Source: Syntrophales bacterium | Lineage (GTDB): Bacteria > Desulfobacterota > Syntrophia > Syntrophales > PHBD01 | NCBI GenBank assembly: GCA_035363115.1 | Contig: DAOSEM010000001.1 | Coordinates: 496,001 to 560,000, forward strand | Reading direction: 5' to 3' | Length of the DNA: 64,000 bases | Shown: positions 44,150 through 51,348 of the stretch, piece after piece | How the letters are laid out: every line of letters starts with the position of its first letter | How positions within the stretch are numbered: the first letter of the stretch is position 1 | Position numbers and translations under genes: made by a program | The notes under the pieces: generated by a model | What the model was told of the DNA's origin: nothing | Database searches by the model: none | Seen by the model: the letters and a program-made list of their open reading frames with translations, nothing else

Positions 44150-45367
44150 ATGGAGAAAGGTGCAAAGATCAAGGAACAAATCCGGATGACCATCGAAGCC
44201 GTAGCCTTCGGCGGAGATGGAGTCGGGCGCCCCGGCGGCCTGGTGACATTCGTCCCGTTTACGGTGGACGGCGATGAGGTCGTGGTGGAAATCACGGAAC
44301 GGAGGAGCCGTTATGCCCGGGCCGTCCTTCGGGAGATCCTTTCCCCGTCGCCCCACCGCATCGAGGCTCCGTGCCCGTATTACGGCCGCTGCGGAGGCTG
44401 CTGCCTTCAGCATGTCCGATATGACCACCAGCTGGTCCTCAAGGAAAGCCAGGTGGCGGACTCCTTCACCCGGATCGGCCGTTTTCACACGCCTCCCCTT
44501 CGCCCGATGATCCCCTCCCCGCGGATCTTTTCCTGCCGCGGCCGGGCAGAGGTGCACCTGGTTTACGGCGGCGGACGCCGGGCGAAGGCGGGATTCATGG
44601 AGAGGGGCAGCCATGTCCTGCTCGACGTGGAGCGGTGCATGCTGATGGCGGATAGCATCAACGACGCGCTGTCGGGACTTCGCCGTTCCCTGGCGGAGAG
44701 AAGGGACGGGCCGGTCCGCAGGGAGGAGAGGCTTCTCTGGTCGTCCCTTCCCGATGAGCGGACAACGGGCCTGGAGAAGGCCGCAGCGCCTCCGGAAGGC
44801 CGAATTCTCCGCTCGGTCAAGGGATGCATGATGTCCGTTCCGGCCATCGGGTTCTTCCAGGCCAACGAGTACCTTGTGGACACGCTGGTGGACGTGGTTC
44901 TGGATCTGGCCTCCCCGTCCCCTGAAGATTCGGTGCTGGATGCCTACTGCGGTTCGGGCCTGTTTTCCCGGTTCCTGGCGGAACGGGCCGGCTCCGTTTC
45001 CGGAATCGAGCAGGACCGGGAGGCCGTTGCCTGTGCCCGGGATAACCTCTCGCGGGCCGGCTTTTGCAATGCCTCTTTCCATGGGGGAGACGTGGTTGAT
45101 GGATTGCGGGATCTTACAAACCGCCGGCTGCGGATCGACGTGGCGGTCCTGGATCCGCCCCGGACCGGCTGCGGAAGCGGGGTCCTGGACGTCCTTGCGG
45201 AGCTGGCTCCGCGACGGATCGTCTATGTCTCCTGCGATCCGGCGACCCAGGCCCGGGATGCACGCTGCCTGGCGGACCGGGGCTACTCCCTGACAGCCCT
45301 CCAGCCGCTGGACATGTTTCCCCAGACGTCGCATCTTGAGGTGGTGGCGGTCCTCGAAAAGAGCTGA
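44150..45367 (+). CDS. TrmA/RumA-family RNA (uracil-5-)-methyltransferase
   Basis: This is a 405-residue protein. An N-terminal TRAM-like region (AVAFGGDGVGR, FVPFTVDGDEV) precedes a [4Fe-4S] Cys motif in PCPYYGRCGGCCLQH (Cys75, 81, 84). The Rossmann methyltransferase domain has VLDAYCGSGLFSRFL, VLDPPRTGCG and VYVSCDP, whose Cys is the catalytic nucleophile. This is the full RlmD/RumA plan, methylating uracil C5 in 23S rRNA or tRNA. Which RNA is modified cannot be told by eye. Confidence 0.92.
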   Translation: MEKGAKIKEQIRMTIEAVAFGGDGVGRPGGLVTFVPFTVDGDEVVVEITERRSRYARAVLREILSPSPHRIEAPCPYYGRCGGCCLQHVRYDHQLVLKESQVADSFTRIGRFHTPPLRPMIPSPRIFSCRGRAEVHLVYGGGRRAKAGFMERGSHVLLDVERCMLMADSINDALSGLRRSLAERRDGPVRREERLLWSSLPDERTTGLEKAAAPPEGRILRSVKGCMMSVPAIGFFQANEYLVDTLVDVVLDLASPSPEDSVLDAYCGSGLFSRFLAERAGSVSGIEQDREAVACARDNLSRAGFCNASFHGGDVVDGLRDLTNRRLRIDVAVLDPPRTGCGSGVLDVLAELAPRRIVYVSCDPATQARDARCLADRGYSLTALQPLDMFPQTSHLEVVAVLEKS

Positions 45368-45392
45368 CGGAATTTCGCGGTGAAGGTCCGGT

Positions 45393-46142
45393 TCAGAGGG
45401 AGATGCACGTGTCGTCCCGGGCGGCGATGGTCTCCGGGAAAATGAGGCGGGCCGCGGCTTCCGATTCCTCCCGTTCCCGGAAGGTCGGATACGTCCGGGC
45501 CTCAAAGTGAACCAGAACCAGCCTGCGAACCCCCGCCTCCAGGGCGATCCGGGCCGCCGTTTCGGGATTCAGGTGGGGCCAGTCCTCGTTTCCCTGACCG
45601 CTCCGGTAGGCGCATTCGGCGATGAGGAGGTCGGCACCGCGGGCCAGGGACAGGGCATTTTCGCAGTAGCCGGTATCGGGGCAATAGGCCACGGTCAACC
45701 CCTCCGCCTCGATGCGGAACCCCAGGGTGATCCCGGCGTGTCGCAGGGGAAGGGCCAGAAGCGGAAAGGGAATCCTGGCCAGGTCGTCCGGCAGTTCCAG
45801 GACATCCACCGGATAGGGAAGCTCCGCCATGGGAATGGTGAACGGTGCATTCACGAGGACGTCCAGGGTTTTCCGGGACCCCTCCGGACCGGCAATGAGC
45901 AGGCCCTTGGGAAACCGGAACTTGGCGAGGGTGTGGAGGCCCGCCACGTGGTCAAGATGGAAATGGCTGAGGAGGAGGACCGCAGGACCGGCCGGGTCCG
46001 TCGCGAGGTGGCGGTCGGCCTTGGCGATGCCGTATCCCGCATCGAGGAGAATGTCCCACCCATCCGTGCGGATCAGGGTGCAGATCGTATTTCCCGTTTC
46101 CGTGTCGTACCAGCCGTTCGTTCCGAGGAAATGAACGTCCAT
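45393..46142 (-). CDS. Metallo-beta-lactamase-fold hydrolase (RNase Z-like)
   Basis: The ATG at 46142 is preceded by GGAGAT at good spacing, giving 249 residues; GTG 46157 is an alternative. MDVHFLGTNG begins the MBL fold and SHFHLDHVAGL (60-65 HFHLDH) is the zinc motif. AYCPDTGYCE and VLVHFEARTY give later metal ligands. The order is that of the RNase Z/phosphodiesterase group. It lies 12 bases downstream of a small conserved gene. It might process tRNA 3' ends or hydrolyse a cyclic phosphodiester. Confidence 0.85.
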   Translation of the reverse strand: MDVHFLGTNGWYDTETGNTICTLIRTDGWDILLDAGYGIAKADRHLATDPAGPAVLLLSHFHLDHVAGLHTLAKFRFPKGLLIAGPEGSRKTLDVLVNAPFTIPMAELPYPVDVLELPDDLARIPFPLLALPLRHAGITLGFRIEAEGLTVAYCPDTGYCENALSLARGADLLIAECAYRSGQGNEDWPHLNPETAARIALEAGVRRLVLVHFEARTYPTFREREESEAAARLIFPETIAARDDTCISL

Positions 46143-46153
46143 CGGATCTCCGG

Positions 46154-46456
46154 TCACGAATCTCCCAGGATCGCCTTTCGGGCTTCCTGGAGAACATCGA
46201 AGCGGAACGCCGGATAGCCCGGAATCGTCTGGTTCAGATATTTATGAAGGTACTGGGTGTCGAAGAGAATCATCCGCTCGTATTCGGCGACTTTCCCGAT
46301 CGGTTCGAGCTGGCGGTGGACCGCTTCATGATAGAACGCCTCGATGCGGGCGGCATAATCGTCCACCAGTTTCCGGACCGATGCATCGTCCAGGTCCCGC
46401 AGCTTCTTGCGGGCCTTCAGATCTTCAACCCACTGTTCCGCCGTGTCCTTGAACAT
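46154..46456 (-). CDS. Small hypothetical protein, helical
   Basis: This 100-residue protein is almost entirely charged and helical, with no signal peptide or membrane segment. The N-terminus (FKDTAEQWVEDLKARKKL) and the middle (VRKLVDDYAARIEAFYHEAV) look like amphipathic helices. AGGAAG lies upstream of the ATG. It nearly touches the MBL hydrolase gene, so the two are probably co-expressed. No family recognised. Confidence 0.65.
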   Translation of the reverse strand: MFKDTAEQWVEDLKARKKLRDLDDASVRKLVDDYAARIEAFYHEAVHRQLEPIGKVAEYERMILFDTQYLHKYLNQTIPGYPAFRFDVLQEARKAILGDS

Positions 46457-46489
46457 GCCGCTTCCTTTCCGCTCCCGGGGTTCCGCCGG

Positions 46490-46699
46490 TCAGGCCGGGC
46501 CTGAAGCGTGCCGTGTTCCTTTCTTCCGGTCCGCTTCATGAATGTCTTCGAAGAAGGGAAGCGGCATCTGCCGCCACAGTAGAAGGCAGCGGCGGCAGCG
46601 GGGCCTTTTCATCGCCCGGGCCTGGCAGGCCTCGACAGCAATGAAGTACCCGCGGCTCTCGCACCAGCGGCTGGTTTCAGAGGTCTGCAGTTGTTCCAT
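46490..46699 (-). CDS. Very small Cys-rich hypothetical protein
   Basis: This 69-residue open frame holds a Cys pattern (WCESRGYFIAVEACQAR, then RPRCRRCLLL) that could bind a metal. The same orientation and closeness to the gene downstream (34 bases) support it, but its short length and high arginine content leave doubt. No function can be proposed. Confidence 0.45.
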   Translation of the reverse strand: MEQLQTSETSRWCESRGYFIAVEACQARAMKRPRCRRCLLLWRQMPLPFFEDIHEADRKKGTRHASGPA

Positions 46700-46741
46700 G
46701 CACGCTCCGCTCTGTCACTCCGTCCCGATGGAAGTTAATTT

Positions 46742-46764
46742 CTTTTTCAACAGCCTGTCAGAAA
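46742..46764. repeat. Partial copy of the right end of the inverted-repeat element
   Basis: TTTTTCAACAGCCTGTCAG followed by AAA here is repeated exactly about 139 bases downstream, at the right end of the full element (46883-46903). It looks like a remnant of a second, truncated insertion next to the intact one. Confidence 0.65.
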
Positions 46765-46774
46765 TTACCTTCCA

Positions 46775-46895
46775 AGGCTGTTCAAAAATGTCCGCATGCA
46801 AGGCCCCCGAAGTCCCGAGACATGAGGCGTACTCCTGGTACGTCGATTGTCGAGGGGCGAGGGAAACGCAGCAGGCGGGCGTTTTTCAACAGCCT
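46775..46895. repeat. ~121-bp element with terminal inverted repeats (Desulfobacterota-type intergenic repeat)
   Basis: The left end AGGCTGTTCAAAAATG and right end GTTTTTCAACAGCCT are inverted repeats of each other with one mismatch in the core. The centre holds GAGGCGTAC and GTACGTCG around CTCCTG, another small hairpin. It resembles the AGGCTGTT-type repeat I recall from many deltaproteobacterial genomes. There is no coding capacity, so it is a non-autonomous or structural element. Confidence 0.75.
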
Positions 46896-46900
46896 GTCAG

Positions 46901-46940
46901 AAAAAAAGCCCCGCTTGGTTCATATCCGTTCCAGGCGGGG
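46901..46940 (-). terminator. Rho-independent terminator of the desulforedoxin-like gene
   Basis: CCCCGCTTGG (46909-46918) pairs with CCAGGCGGGG (46931-46940), allowing one G-T pair. On the minus strand the stem is followed by seven T (46907-46901). The plus strand side is followed by TCTTTCTTTT, so it may work in both directions. Confidence 0.75.
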
Positions 46941-46976
46941 TCTTTCTTTTGTGATCGCTTCCGAGGTAATGAATGA

Positions 46977-47336
46977 TTACTTCTTGCCCTTGGCGGCTGC
47001 TTTCTTGGCCGGTGCCTTCGGCGCTGCTGCCGCTTTTTTTGTGGCAGGCTTTTTTACGGCGGGTTTGGCAGCAGGTTTCGCGGTGGCCTTCTTGGCTGCG
47101 GCTTTCTTGGGGGCGGCCTTCTTTGCAGCGGGTGCGGCTTTGGCAGCGGCGGCCTTGGCGGCGGGTTTGGCAGCGGGCTTGGCCGCAACCTTCTTCGCGA
47201 CCGCCTTTGCCTTGTTCATGGGTTTCCCCTGGCAGCATAGAATTTCCGCTGCTCCAGCCCTGCCGCACTCATCCACCACAACAATCAGGCCGCAAACGTC
47301 GCAACGGAATTTATCTCCCTTTTTTGCCTTTGCCAT
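46977..47336 (-). CDS. Desulforedoxin-like metal site fused to a histone-H1-like Lys/Ala/Pro tail
   Basis: This is a 119-residue protein. Residues 1-41 form a desulfoferrodoxin N-terminal (desulforedoxin) unit, KFRCDVCGLIV and ILCCQGKPM, with Cys12, 15, 34 and 35 as the expected FeS4 ligands and an extra Cys24. Residues from about 42 to 119 are a low-complexity tail of KPAAKPAAK and AAKKA repeats like the C-terminus of histone H1, likely unstructured and DNA-binding. GGAGGG precedes the ATG. A promoter is visible upstream and a terminator downstream, so it is a single-gene unit. A redox- or iron-sensitive nucleoid protein is an inference. Confidence 0.85.
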   Translation of the reverse strand: MAKAKKGDKFRCDVCGLIVVVDECGRAGAAEILCCQGKPMNKAKAVAKKVAAKPAAKPAAKAAAAKAAPAAKKAAPKKAAAKKATAKPAAKPAVKKPATKKAAAAPKAPAKKAAAKGKK

Positions 47337-47404
47337 GCGTTTATCCCTCCTTCGTGGATATGGAATTGCCCTTCGTTACAGGGTATCCGCGATCACTGAT
47401 TTTC

Positions 47405-47432
47405 TCTATACGGAAAACGACGAGGATTTCAA
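47405..47432 (-). promoter_or_regulatory. Putative sigma70-type promoter
   Basis: On the minus strand, TTGAAA (-35, 47432-47427) and TATAGA (-10, 47410-47405) are separated by 16 bases. It lies about 70 bases before the ATG of the desulforedoxin/H1-like gene and begins at the end of the hydrolase gene upstream. Confidence 0.5.
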
Positions 47433-48307
47433 GATGTTTTCAATCCTAAATGCTCATGAATCATCATTCCGATTTCGTCGGGTCTCTCCATGGGGATCAG
47501 ATGCCCGGCTCCTTCGACCAGCCGATAGGAGCCGCGGGGGAAATCCCCGGCGGCTTTCTTCAGATCGATAAAGGAGCGATTCTCGCTTCGCTCTCCCTCG
47601 ATCACAAGCACGGGGCAGGAGACCTTTTCCAGAAACGGCCAGGGATTCAGGCGGTTTCCTCCCATGAACAGCGCCGCTTCCCGCCGGGGGGAGCAGGCCA
47701 GCTCGAGGCCGCCCGCATCGCTTTCCAGGAAACCGTACCGGACGTAGAGGTCCAGCATCTCCTCGTCCCATGTCTCGAACATTTTCCTGGAGCGGAGATA
47801 TGCCTTCACCTCCGCCACGTCATGCCAGCCGTTCCGTCGCTTGATGGACTTGGAGGCCAGCGGGTGGTCTTCCACCCGCATGTTCATCCTGTAGATCTCG
47901 TCGGGAAGAAAGATCGGCTCGATCAGGACCAGCCCCCGAGGGGCGAGGTCGAACATGGCGGCGGTGATCGTTATGACCGTGGCGCCCATGGAGTGGCCGA
48001 TCAGGTAAGGTCTTTCGAGGCCAAGCTGTTTTGAGAATGCGGCCAGATCCTCGGCAAGCGTTTCCCAGGAAAGTCCCCCTTCGTCGGGATCCGCCGGGCG
48101 ATGGTCGCAGAAATAAGGCGCCAGGACGCGGCAGGCCGGTGCCAGTTTCCTGGCGATGGGGTGCCAGAGCCAGGGAAGGAATCCCGTTGCGTGAAGCAGG
48201 ACCACGTCGGGCCCGCTCCCTTCATAATAGAGGTAATCAAGCCCCGCGCCTCCGACGGTTTCCCGGCGGACCTCCGGGAAGGGGGCGCGTTCTTCCTGCG
48301 TTTTCAT
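47429..48307 (-). CDS. Alpha/beta-hydrolase
   Basis: The start is ATG 48307, overlapping the nitroreductase stop, giving 292 residues. VVLLHATGFLPWLWHP forms the oxyanion region, LIGHSMGATVI holds the nucleophile Ser in GHSMG, and VEGAGHLIPMERPDE supplies the catalytic His. The EGERSENRSFI stretch could hold the acidic residue. The substrate is unknown; an esterase or a C-C hydrolase both fit. It is translationally coupled to the nitroreductase gene. Confidence 0.87.
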   Translation of the reverse strand: MKTQEERAPFPEVRRETVGGAGLDYLYYEGSGPDVVLLHATGFLPWLWHPIARKLAPACRVLAPYFCDHRPADPDEGGLSWETLAEDLAAFSKQLGLERPYLIGHSMGATVITITAAMFDLAPRGLVLIEPIFLPDEIYRMNMRVEDHPLASKSIKRRNGWHDVAEVKAYLRSRKMFETWDEEMLDLYVRYGFLESDAGGLELACSPRREAALFMGGNRLNPWPFLEKVSCPVLVIEGERSENRSFIDLKKAAGDFPRGSYRLVEGAGHLIPMERPDEIGMMIHEHLGLKTS

Positions 48308-48975
48308 GAACCGCTCACCCAGGTGACGATTTCTCCCAGCCCGGCCCGCTCCCGGGGGAACCGGTTCAGCGGCGCATCCTCGTCGGGCCAGCCGAGAGCC
48401 ACGCCCATCACGATCCGCTGCTCCTCCTGCACGGGGAGGAGCCTGCGGATCAGATCCGGATAACTGACGGAGCAGGCCAGGATGCAGCTGCCCAGGCCGC
48501 GGTCCCTGGCGAGCAGGCAGATCGTCTGGAGAAGCAGGCCGCAGTCCAGCATGGAGTATCCCTCGGGCAGGCTGCGGTCGGAACAGAGGACCAGGAGGAC
48601 CGGGGCGTCGAAGAGGGAAAACATGCGCACGGCGTAGTCGAGCCGCGCCTGCTTGTCCTCCCGGGCGATGGACTGGGCCTCCAGCACGACGCGTCCGGTG
48701 CCCGTGTATCGCTTTTTCAGGGCCTCCGGCCATTCCTGGGGCATGGGGGCCTCCGGTGCGGTGGGGATGCCCTGCAGAAGGCTCTCCCGGTTTGCGGTCC
48801 GGAAGGCTTCGAGAGCCTTTCCGGTGACCGCGAAGATCTCCCAGGGCTGTGTGTTTCCCCAGGACGGGGCGTAACGGGCGTCCTCAAGGATTTCCTCGAT
48901 CAGATCCCGCGGAACCGCTTCTCTGCGAAACTGCCGGATGCTCCGTCTTTCCCGGACGGCGGTGCGAAGTTCCAT
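48304..48975 (-). CDS. Nitroreductase-family flavoprotein
   Basis: This 223-residue protein begins with the FMN-binding RTAVRERRSIRQFRRE and then YAPSWGNTQPWE. SYPDLIRRLLPVQEEQR and VMGVALGWPDED are late family blocks. Such proteins reduce nitro or quinone compounds, or act in cofactor chemistry. It is a single-domain member of usual length. GGAGG lies upstream of the ATG. The hydrolase gene overlaps its end. Confidence 0.88.
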   Translation of the reverse strand: MELRTAVRERRSIRQFRREAVPRDLIEEILEDARYAPSWGNTQPWEIFAVTGKALEAFRTANRESLLQGIPTAPEAPMPQEWPEALKKRYTGTGRVVLEAQSIAREDKQARLDYAVRMFSLFDAPVLLVLCSDRSLPEGYSMLDCGLLLQTICLLARDRGLGSCILACSVSYPDLIRRLLPVQEEQRIVMGVALGWPDEDAPLNRFPRERAGLGEIVTWVSGS

Positions 48976-48993
48976 CGCTTCTGTTTTCTCCTC

Positions 48994-50421
48994 CTATTTT
49001 GTTTTCTGATTTTTCAGGGTGACGAAGAAATTGCTGTCTCCGCGACGGAAGAGGAACAAGAGCGAATCTCCCTCCTTCACGCCCGCAGTCGCCTGATCAT
49101 AATCCTTCATCGACCGGATCTCCGTCCGGTTCACCCGGAGAATAACGTCCTGCGCCTGAATTCCCGCATCCTCGGCAGGACTCCCCTCCGCCACCCGTGT
49201 CACCACGACGCCTGCCTTCTCGGCCATTCCGAAGTGGCGTGCCATTTCCGGGGTGATCTCCTGGACGGTCATTCCGAACCGCTCGGCTCCCTTGCCGAGG
49301 CGGGCGATTTCCCGGGCATCCTTGCGCTCGCCGACCATCGCTTCGACGGTCCGCTCCCGGCCGTCCCGGACGATCTTGACGGCCACTTTCCGGCCCACCT
49401 GGAGGGTCGCCACAATGCGCAGAAGATCGTGGGTGTTCTGGACGGCCTTTCCGCCGATCTCGACGATCAGGTCGCCCGTCTTGATGCCCGCCTTGTCCGC
49501 CGGCTCGCCCGGGAAGACGTCTCCCACCAGGGCTCCCTGTTTCCCGGCGATTTTCAGGCTGGCGGCCATTTCCTCCGTCAGATCCTGGACGGAGACACCG
49601 AGCCAGCCGCGGGTAACCTTGCCCTTCGTCTTCAGGTCGTTATAGATTTCCTTCGCCATGTTGACAGGGACGGCAAAGCCGATTCCCTGCCCCTGGGCGA
49701 CGATGGCCGTGTTGATCCCCACGACTTCGCCCTTCAGGTTGAACAGCGGGCCGCCGGAATTGCCCGGATTGATGGAGGCGTCCGTCTGGATGAACTCGTC
49801 GTAGGGACCCGCGCCGATGGCGCGTGCCTTGGCGCTGACAATCCCCGCCGTCACGGTCTGTTCGAGTCCGAAGGGATTTCCGATGGCGAGGACCCAGTCA
49901 CCGACTCTCAGCCTGTCGGAATCGCCCAGGACGGCCGTCGGCAGATCGCCGTTCGGTTTGATCTTGATGAGGGCGATGTCCGTGTTGGCGTCCCGGCCGA
50001 CGATCTCCGCCGGATACTCCTTCCCGCCGGCCAGCTTCACCAGGATCTTATCCGCTCCGGCGACCACGTGGTTGTTGGTGAAGATATAGCCGTCCCGGGA
50101 GATGATGAATCCGGAGCCCAAGCCGCGCTGGCGGAATTCCCGGTTCGGCTGGTCGCCGAAGAAGCGGCGGTAGAAGTCGTCTCCGAAAAAGGGGCTTCGG
50201 GGCATGGTGCCGAATGGGCCGGCGCCGCCGCTTTTCACGGTTTTCGTCGTGCTGATGTTGACCACGGCAGGGCTGAGCCGCTCCGCCAGATCGGCAAAGC
50301 CTCCGGACACCGCTCCGGCGGGCGCCGAAGCCGCATCGACCGTTACGGCCGGAATGCCGGGTGCGAAGAGAATCGCTCCGGCCAGGAACAGGCAACACAG
50401 GAAACTCTTCTTGATGTGCAT
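48994..50421 (-). CDS. degP: HtrA/DegP-type periplasmic serine protease (Do family)
   Basis: This 475-residue exported protease has a signal peptide at about 1-31. The catalytic triad is visible: His118 in FTNNHVVAG, Asp148 in DANTDIALIK and Ser222 in NPGNSGGPLF. Two PDZ domains follow (about 260-355 and 370-470), with RGWLGVSVQDL and VVVTRVAEGSPAEDAG. The Q-linker SPFFGDDFYRRFFG is typical of DegP/DegQ. It removes misfolded envelope proteins. No SigmaE-type promoter was recognisable upstream. Confidence 0.95.
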   Translation of the reverse strand: MHIKKSFLCCLFLAGAILFAPGIPAVTVDAASAPAGAVSGGFADLAERLSPAVVNISTTKTVKSGGAGPFGTMPRSPFFGDDFYRRFFGDQPNREFRQRGLGSGFIISRDGYIFTNNHVVAGADKILVKLAGGKEYPAEIVGRDANTDIALIKIKPNGDLPTAVLGDSDRLRVGDWVLAIGNPFGLEQTVTAGIVSAKARAIGAGPYDEFIQTDASINPGNSGGPLFNLKGEVVGINTAIVAQGQGIGFAVPVNMAKEIYNDLKTKGKVTRGWLGVSVQDLTEEMAASLKIAGKQGALVGDVFPGEPADKAGIKTGDLIVEIGGKAVQNTHDLLRIVATLQVGRKVAVKIVRDGRERTVEAMVGERKDAREIARLGKGAERFGMTVQEITPEMARHFGMAEKAGVVVTRVAEGSPAEDAGIQAQDVILRVNRTEIRSMKDYDQATAGVKEGDSLLFLFRRGDSNFFVTLKNQKTK

Positions 50422-50506
50422 ACCAAGCCTCCCTGGATTGTTTTTTCTTCCGCGACCGGTCCGGCCGCGACGGCTTCATTCCATATCATATTCCGGTCGG
50501 GAACCC

Positions 50507-50558
50507 AAAAAAAACAGCCTCCGCGGGGGATCCAGCCGATCCGATCCCCCGCGGAGGC
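50507..50558 (-). terminator. Rho-independent terminator after the ferritin-like gene
   Basis: GCCTCCGCGGGGGATC (50517-50532) pairs perfectly with GATCCCCCGCGGAGGC (50543-50558) around a 10-base loop. On the minus strand an eight-T run follows (50514-50507). It closes the operon that includes the selenoprotein, before htrA. Confidence 0.85.
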
Positions 50559-50581
50559 CCCGTTCCGGGTAGCAGGTTCCT

Positions 50582-51049
50582 CTATCCTCCCGCGGTCTGC
50601 GGGAAGGCCGCGTTGGTGTAAAGGTACTCGACCTTTTCCTTGTGGCGCAACTCCTCTTTGGCCATCCGAATGAGCATGTCCTTCACGGCTCCGCCGGGGT
50701 GAATGGCCGCCAGTTCCTGATAGAGGTTGTGGGCCGCCAGCTCTTTCGCCGCCGCCACGAGGTATACGTCGCGCGTCGTCATTCCCTTGCGAATCTCCGG
50801 CCGGTCGGCATGCTCAACCACCTTGTAGTCGGCGATCCGGCTCGCATCGGACATGAGCTCATAGAAACCGCCCTCACGGTAGCGCACGAGGTAGGCCTTG
50901 TGCGCCTTTTCCTCTTCCGCCAGGAACTTCAGCGTATCGATCGCCTCCGGGTCTTCCACCAGTTCCTGGAGTTGCATATAGAATTGATAAGCCTCCTCCT
51001 CGTTTCGGATGGCTCTCTCCAGAACGGCATCCATCGCCCTGTTTGTCAT
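50582..51049 (-). CDS. Ferritin-like / rubrerythrin-type diiron protein
   Basis: This 155-residue four-helix protein has two ExxH-type pairs: EEEKAHKAYL in helix 2 and KEELRHKEKVEYLY near the end, with Glu ligands in RNEEEAYQFY and AAHNLYQELA. There is no rubredoxin domain, so it is a short rubrerythrin/ferritin-like (COG1633-type) protein. Members bind diiron and act in peroxide or iron handling. It is the last gene of the minus-strand set with the selenoprotein and the cyclic-nucleotide-binding protein. GGAGG precedes the start. Confidence 0.87.
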   Translation of the reverse strand: MTNRAMDAVLERAIRNEEEAYQFYMQLQELVEDPEAIDTLKFLAEEEKAHKAYLVRYREGGFYELMSDASRIADYKVVEHADRPEIRKGMTTRDVYLVAAAKELAAHNLYQELAAIHPGGAVKDMLIRMAKEELRHKEKVEYLYTNAAFPQTAGG

Positions 51050-51092
51050 CGCGCTCCGGTTCCTCCTTCATTCCAGCCCTTGCCTGTTTCCG

Positions 51093-51111
51093 GTCCCGCG
51101 CCCGGCGGGAC
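51093..51111 (-). promoter_or_regulatory. Bacterial SECIS-like hairpin for the second UGA
   Basis: On the minus strand GTCCCGC, loop CGGGC and GCGGGAC make a perfect 7-bp stem. The loop lies 19-23 bases from the first base of the UGA at 51122, inside the window expected for SelB-dependent SECIS elements, and has the guanines typical of the apical loop. Confidence 0.65.
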
Positions 51112-51329
51112 TAGACTCCTCACGATCCTCCGTAGCCGATGTTTACCTTTCCACCCTCCACAATCACGGGCACCTTGCGGGCTCCTCCCGTCAGGGCGAG
51201 CATTTCGCGAAGCGCCTGGGGATCGGATTTCACATCCGCATAGACCGCTCGGTTTCCAAAGGCCTCCCTGGCCCGGTCCGTGTACGGTCACCCCGCCTTG
51301 CCGAAAATGCGCACGGGTTGCTCGGGCAT
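51111..51329 (-). CDS. UXX-star-type glutaredoxin-like selenoprotein with two selenocysteines
   Basis: Read from ATG 51329 (AAAGGAG at good spacing), the frame gives MPEQPVRIFGKAG, then UGA at codon 14 (51290-51288), then PYTDRAREAFG and on to VPVIVEGGKVNIGYGGS. A second UGA follows at codon 70 (51122-51120), then Gly-Val and TAG. The product is 72 residues. GKAG-U-PYT is a thioredoxin/glutaredoxin-type active site with Sec for Cys. The ending Sec-Gly-Val-stop is the UXX-star hallmark. Each UGA has a downstream hairpin with guanines in the loop. It lies between two co-directional genes with short gaps. Standard translation breaks it into fragments. Confidence 0.85.
51260..51274 (-). promoter_or_regulatory. 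Bacterial SECIS-like hairpin for the first UGA
   Basis: On the minus strand GGGCC, loop AGGGA and GGCCT form a 5-bp stem (one G-U pair) starting 17 bases from the first base of the UGA at 51290. Guanines occupy the loop. It lies within the coding region, as bacterial SECIS elements do. Confidence 0.55.
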
Positions 51330-51348
51330 GGTCCCGCTCCTTTCTTCA

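Noticed and set aside
43739..45505. Upstream extension of the TraB-like frame to 981 residues
   Set aside because: The extra part runs through the intergenic repeat and antisense to the RNA methyltransferase; the TraB domain starts at the internal ATG 43738.
46742..46903. Paired TTTTTCAACAGCCTG repeats as phage attachment sites
   Set aside because: There is no integrase nearby and the sequence matches the end of an inverted-repeat element.
47000..47220. Short tandem repeats in the Lys/Ala-rich gene as a possible CRISPR or satellite
   Set aside because: The repetition follows codons for Lys, Ala and Pro and has no regular spacers.
49234..50673. A 479-residue open frame on the plus strand
   Set aside because: It is antisense to htrA, whose triad and PDZ domains are clear.
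51120..51329. The interrupted frame as a pseudogene or as two small unrelated peptides
   Set aside because: Both UGA codons sit where UXX-star family Sec residues are expected, the frame is otherwise intact, and hairpins follow both; selenocysteine explains it better than decay.
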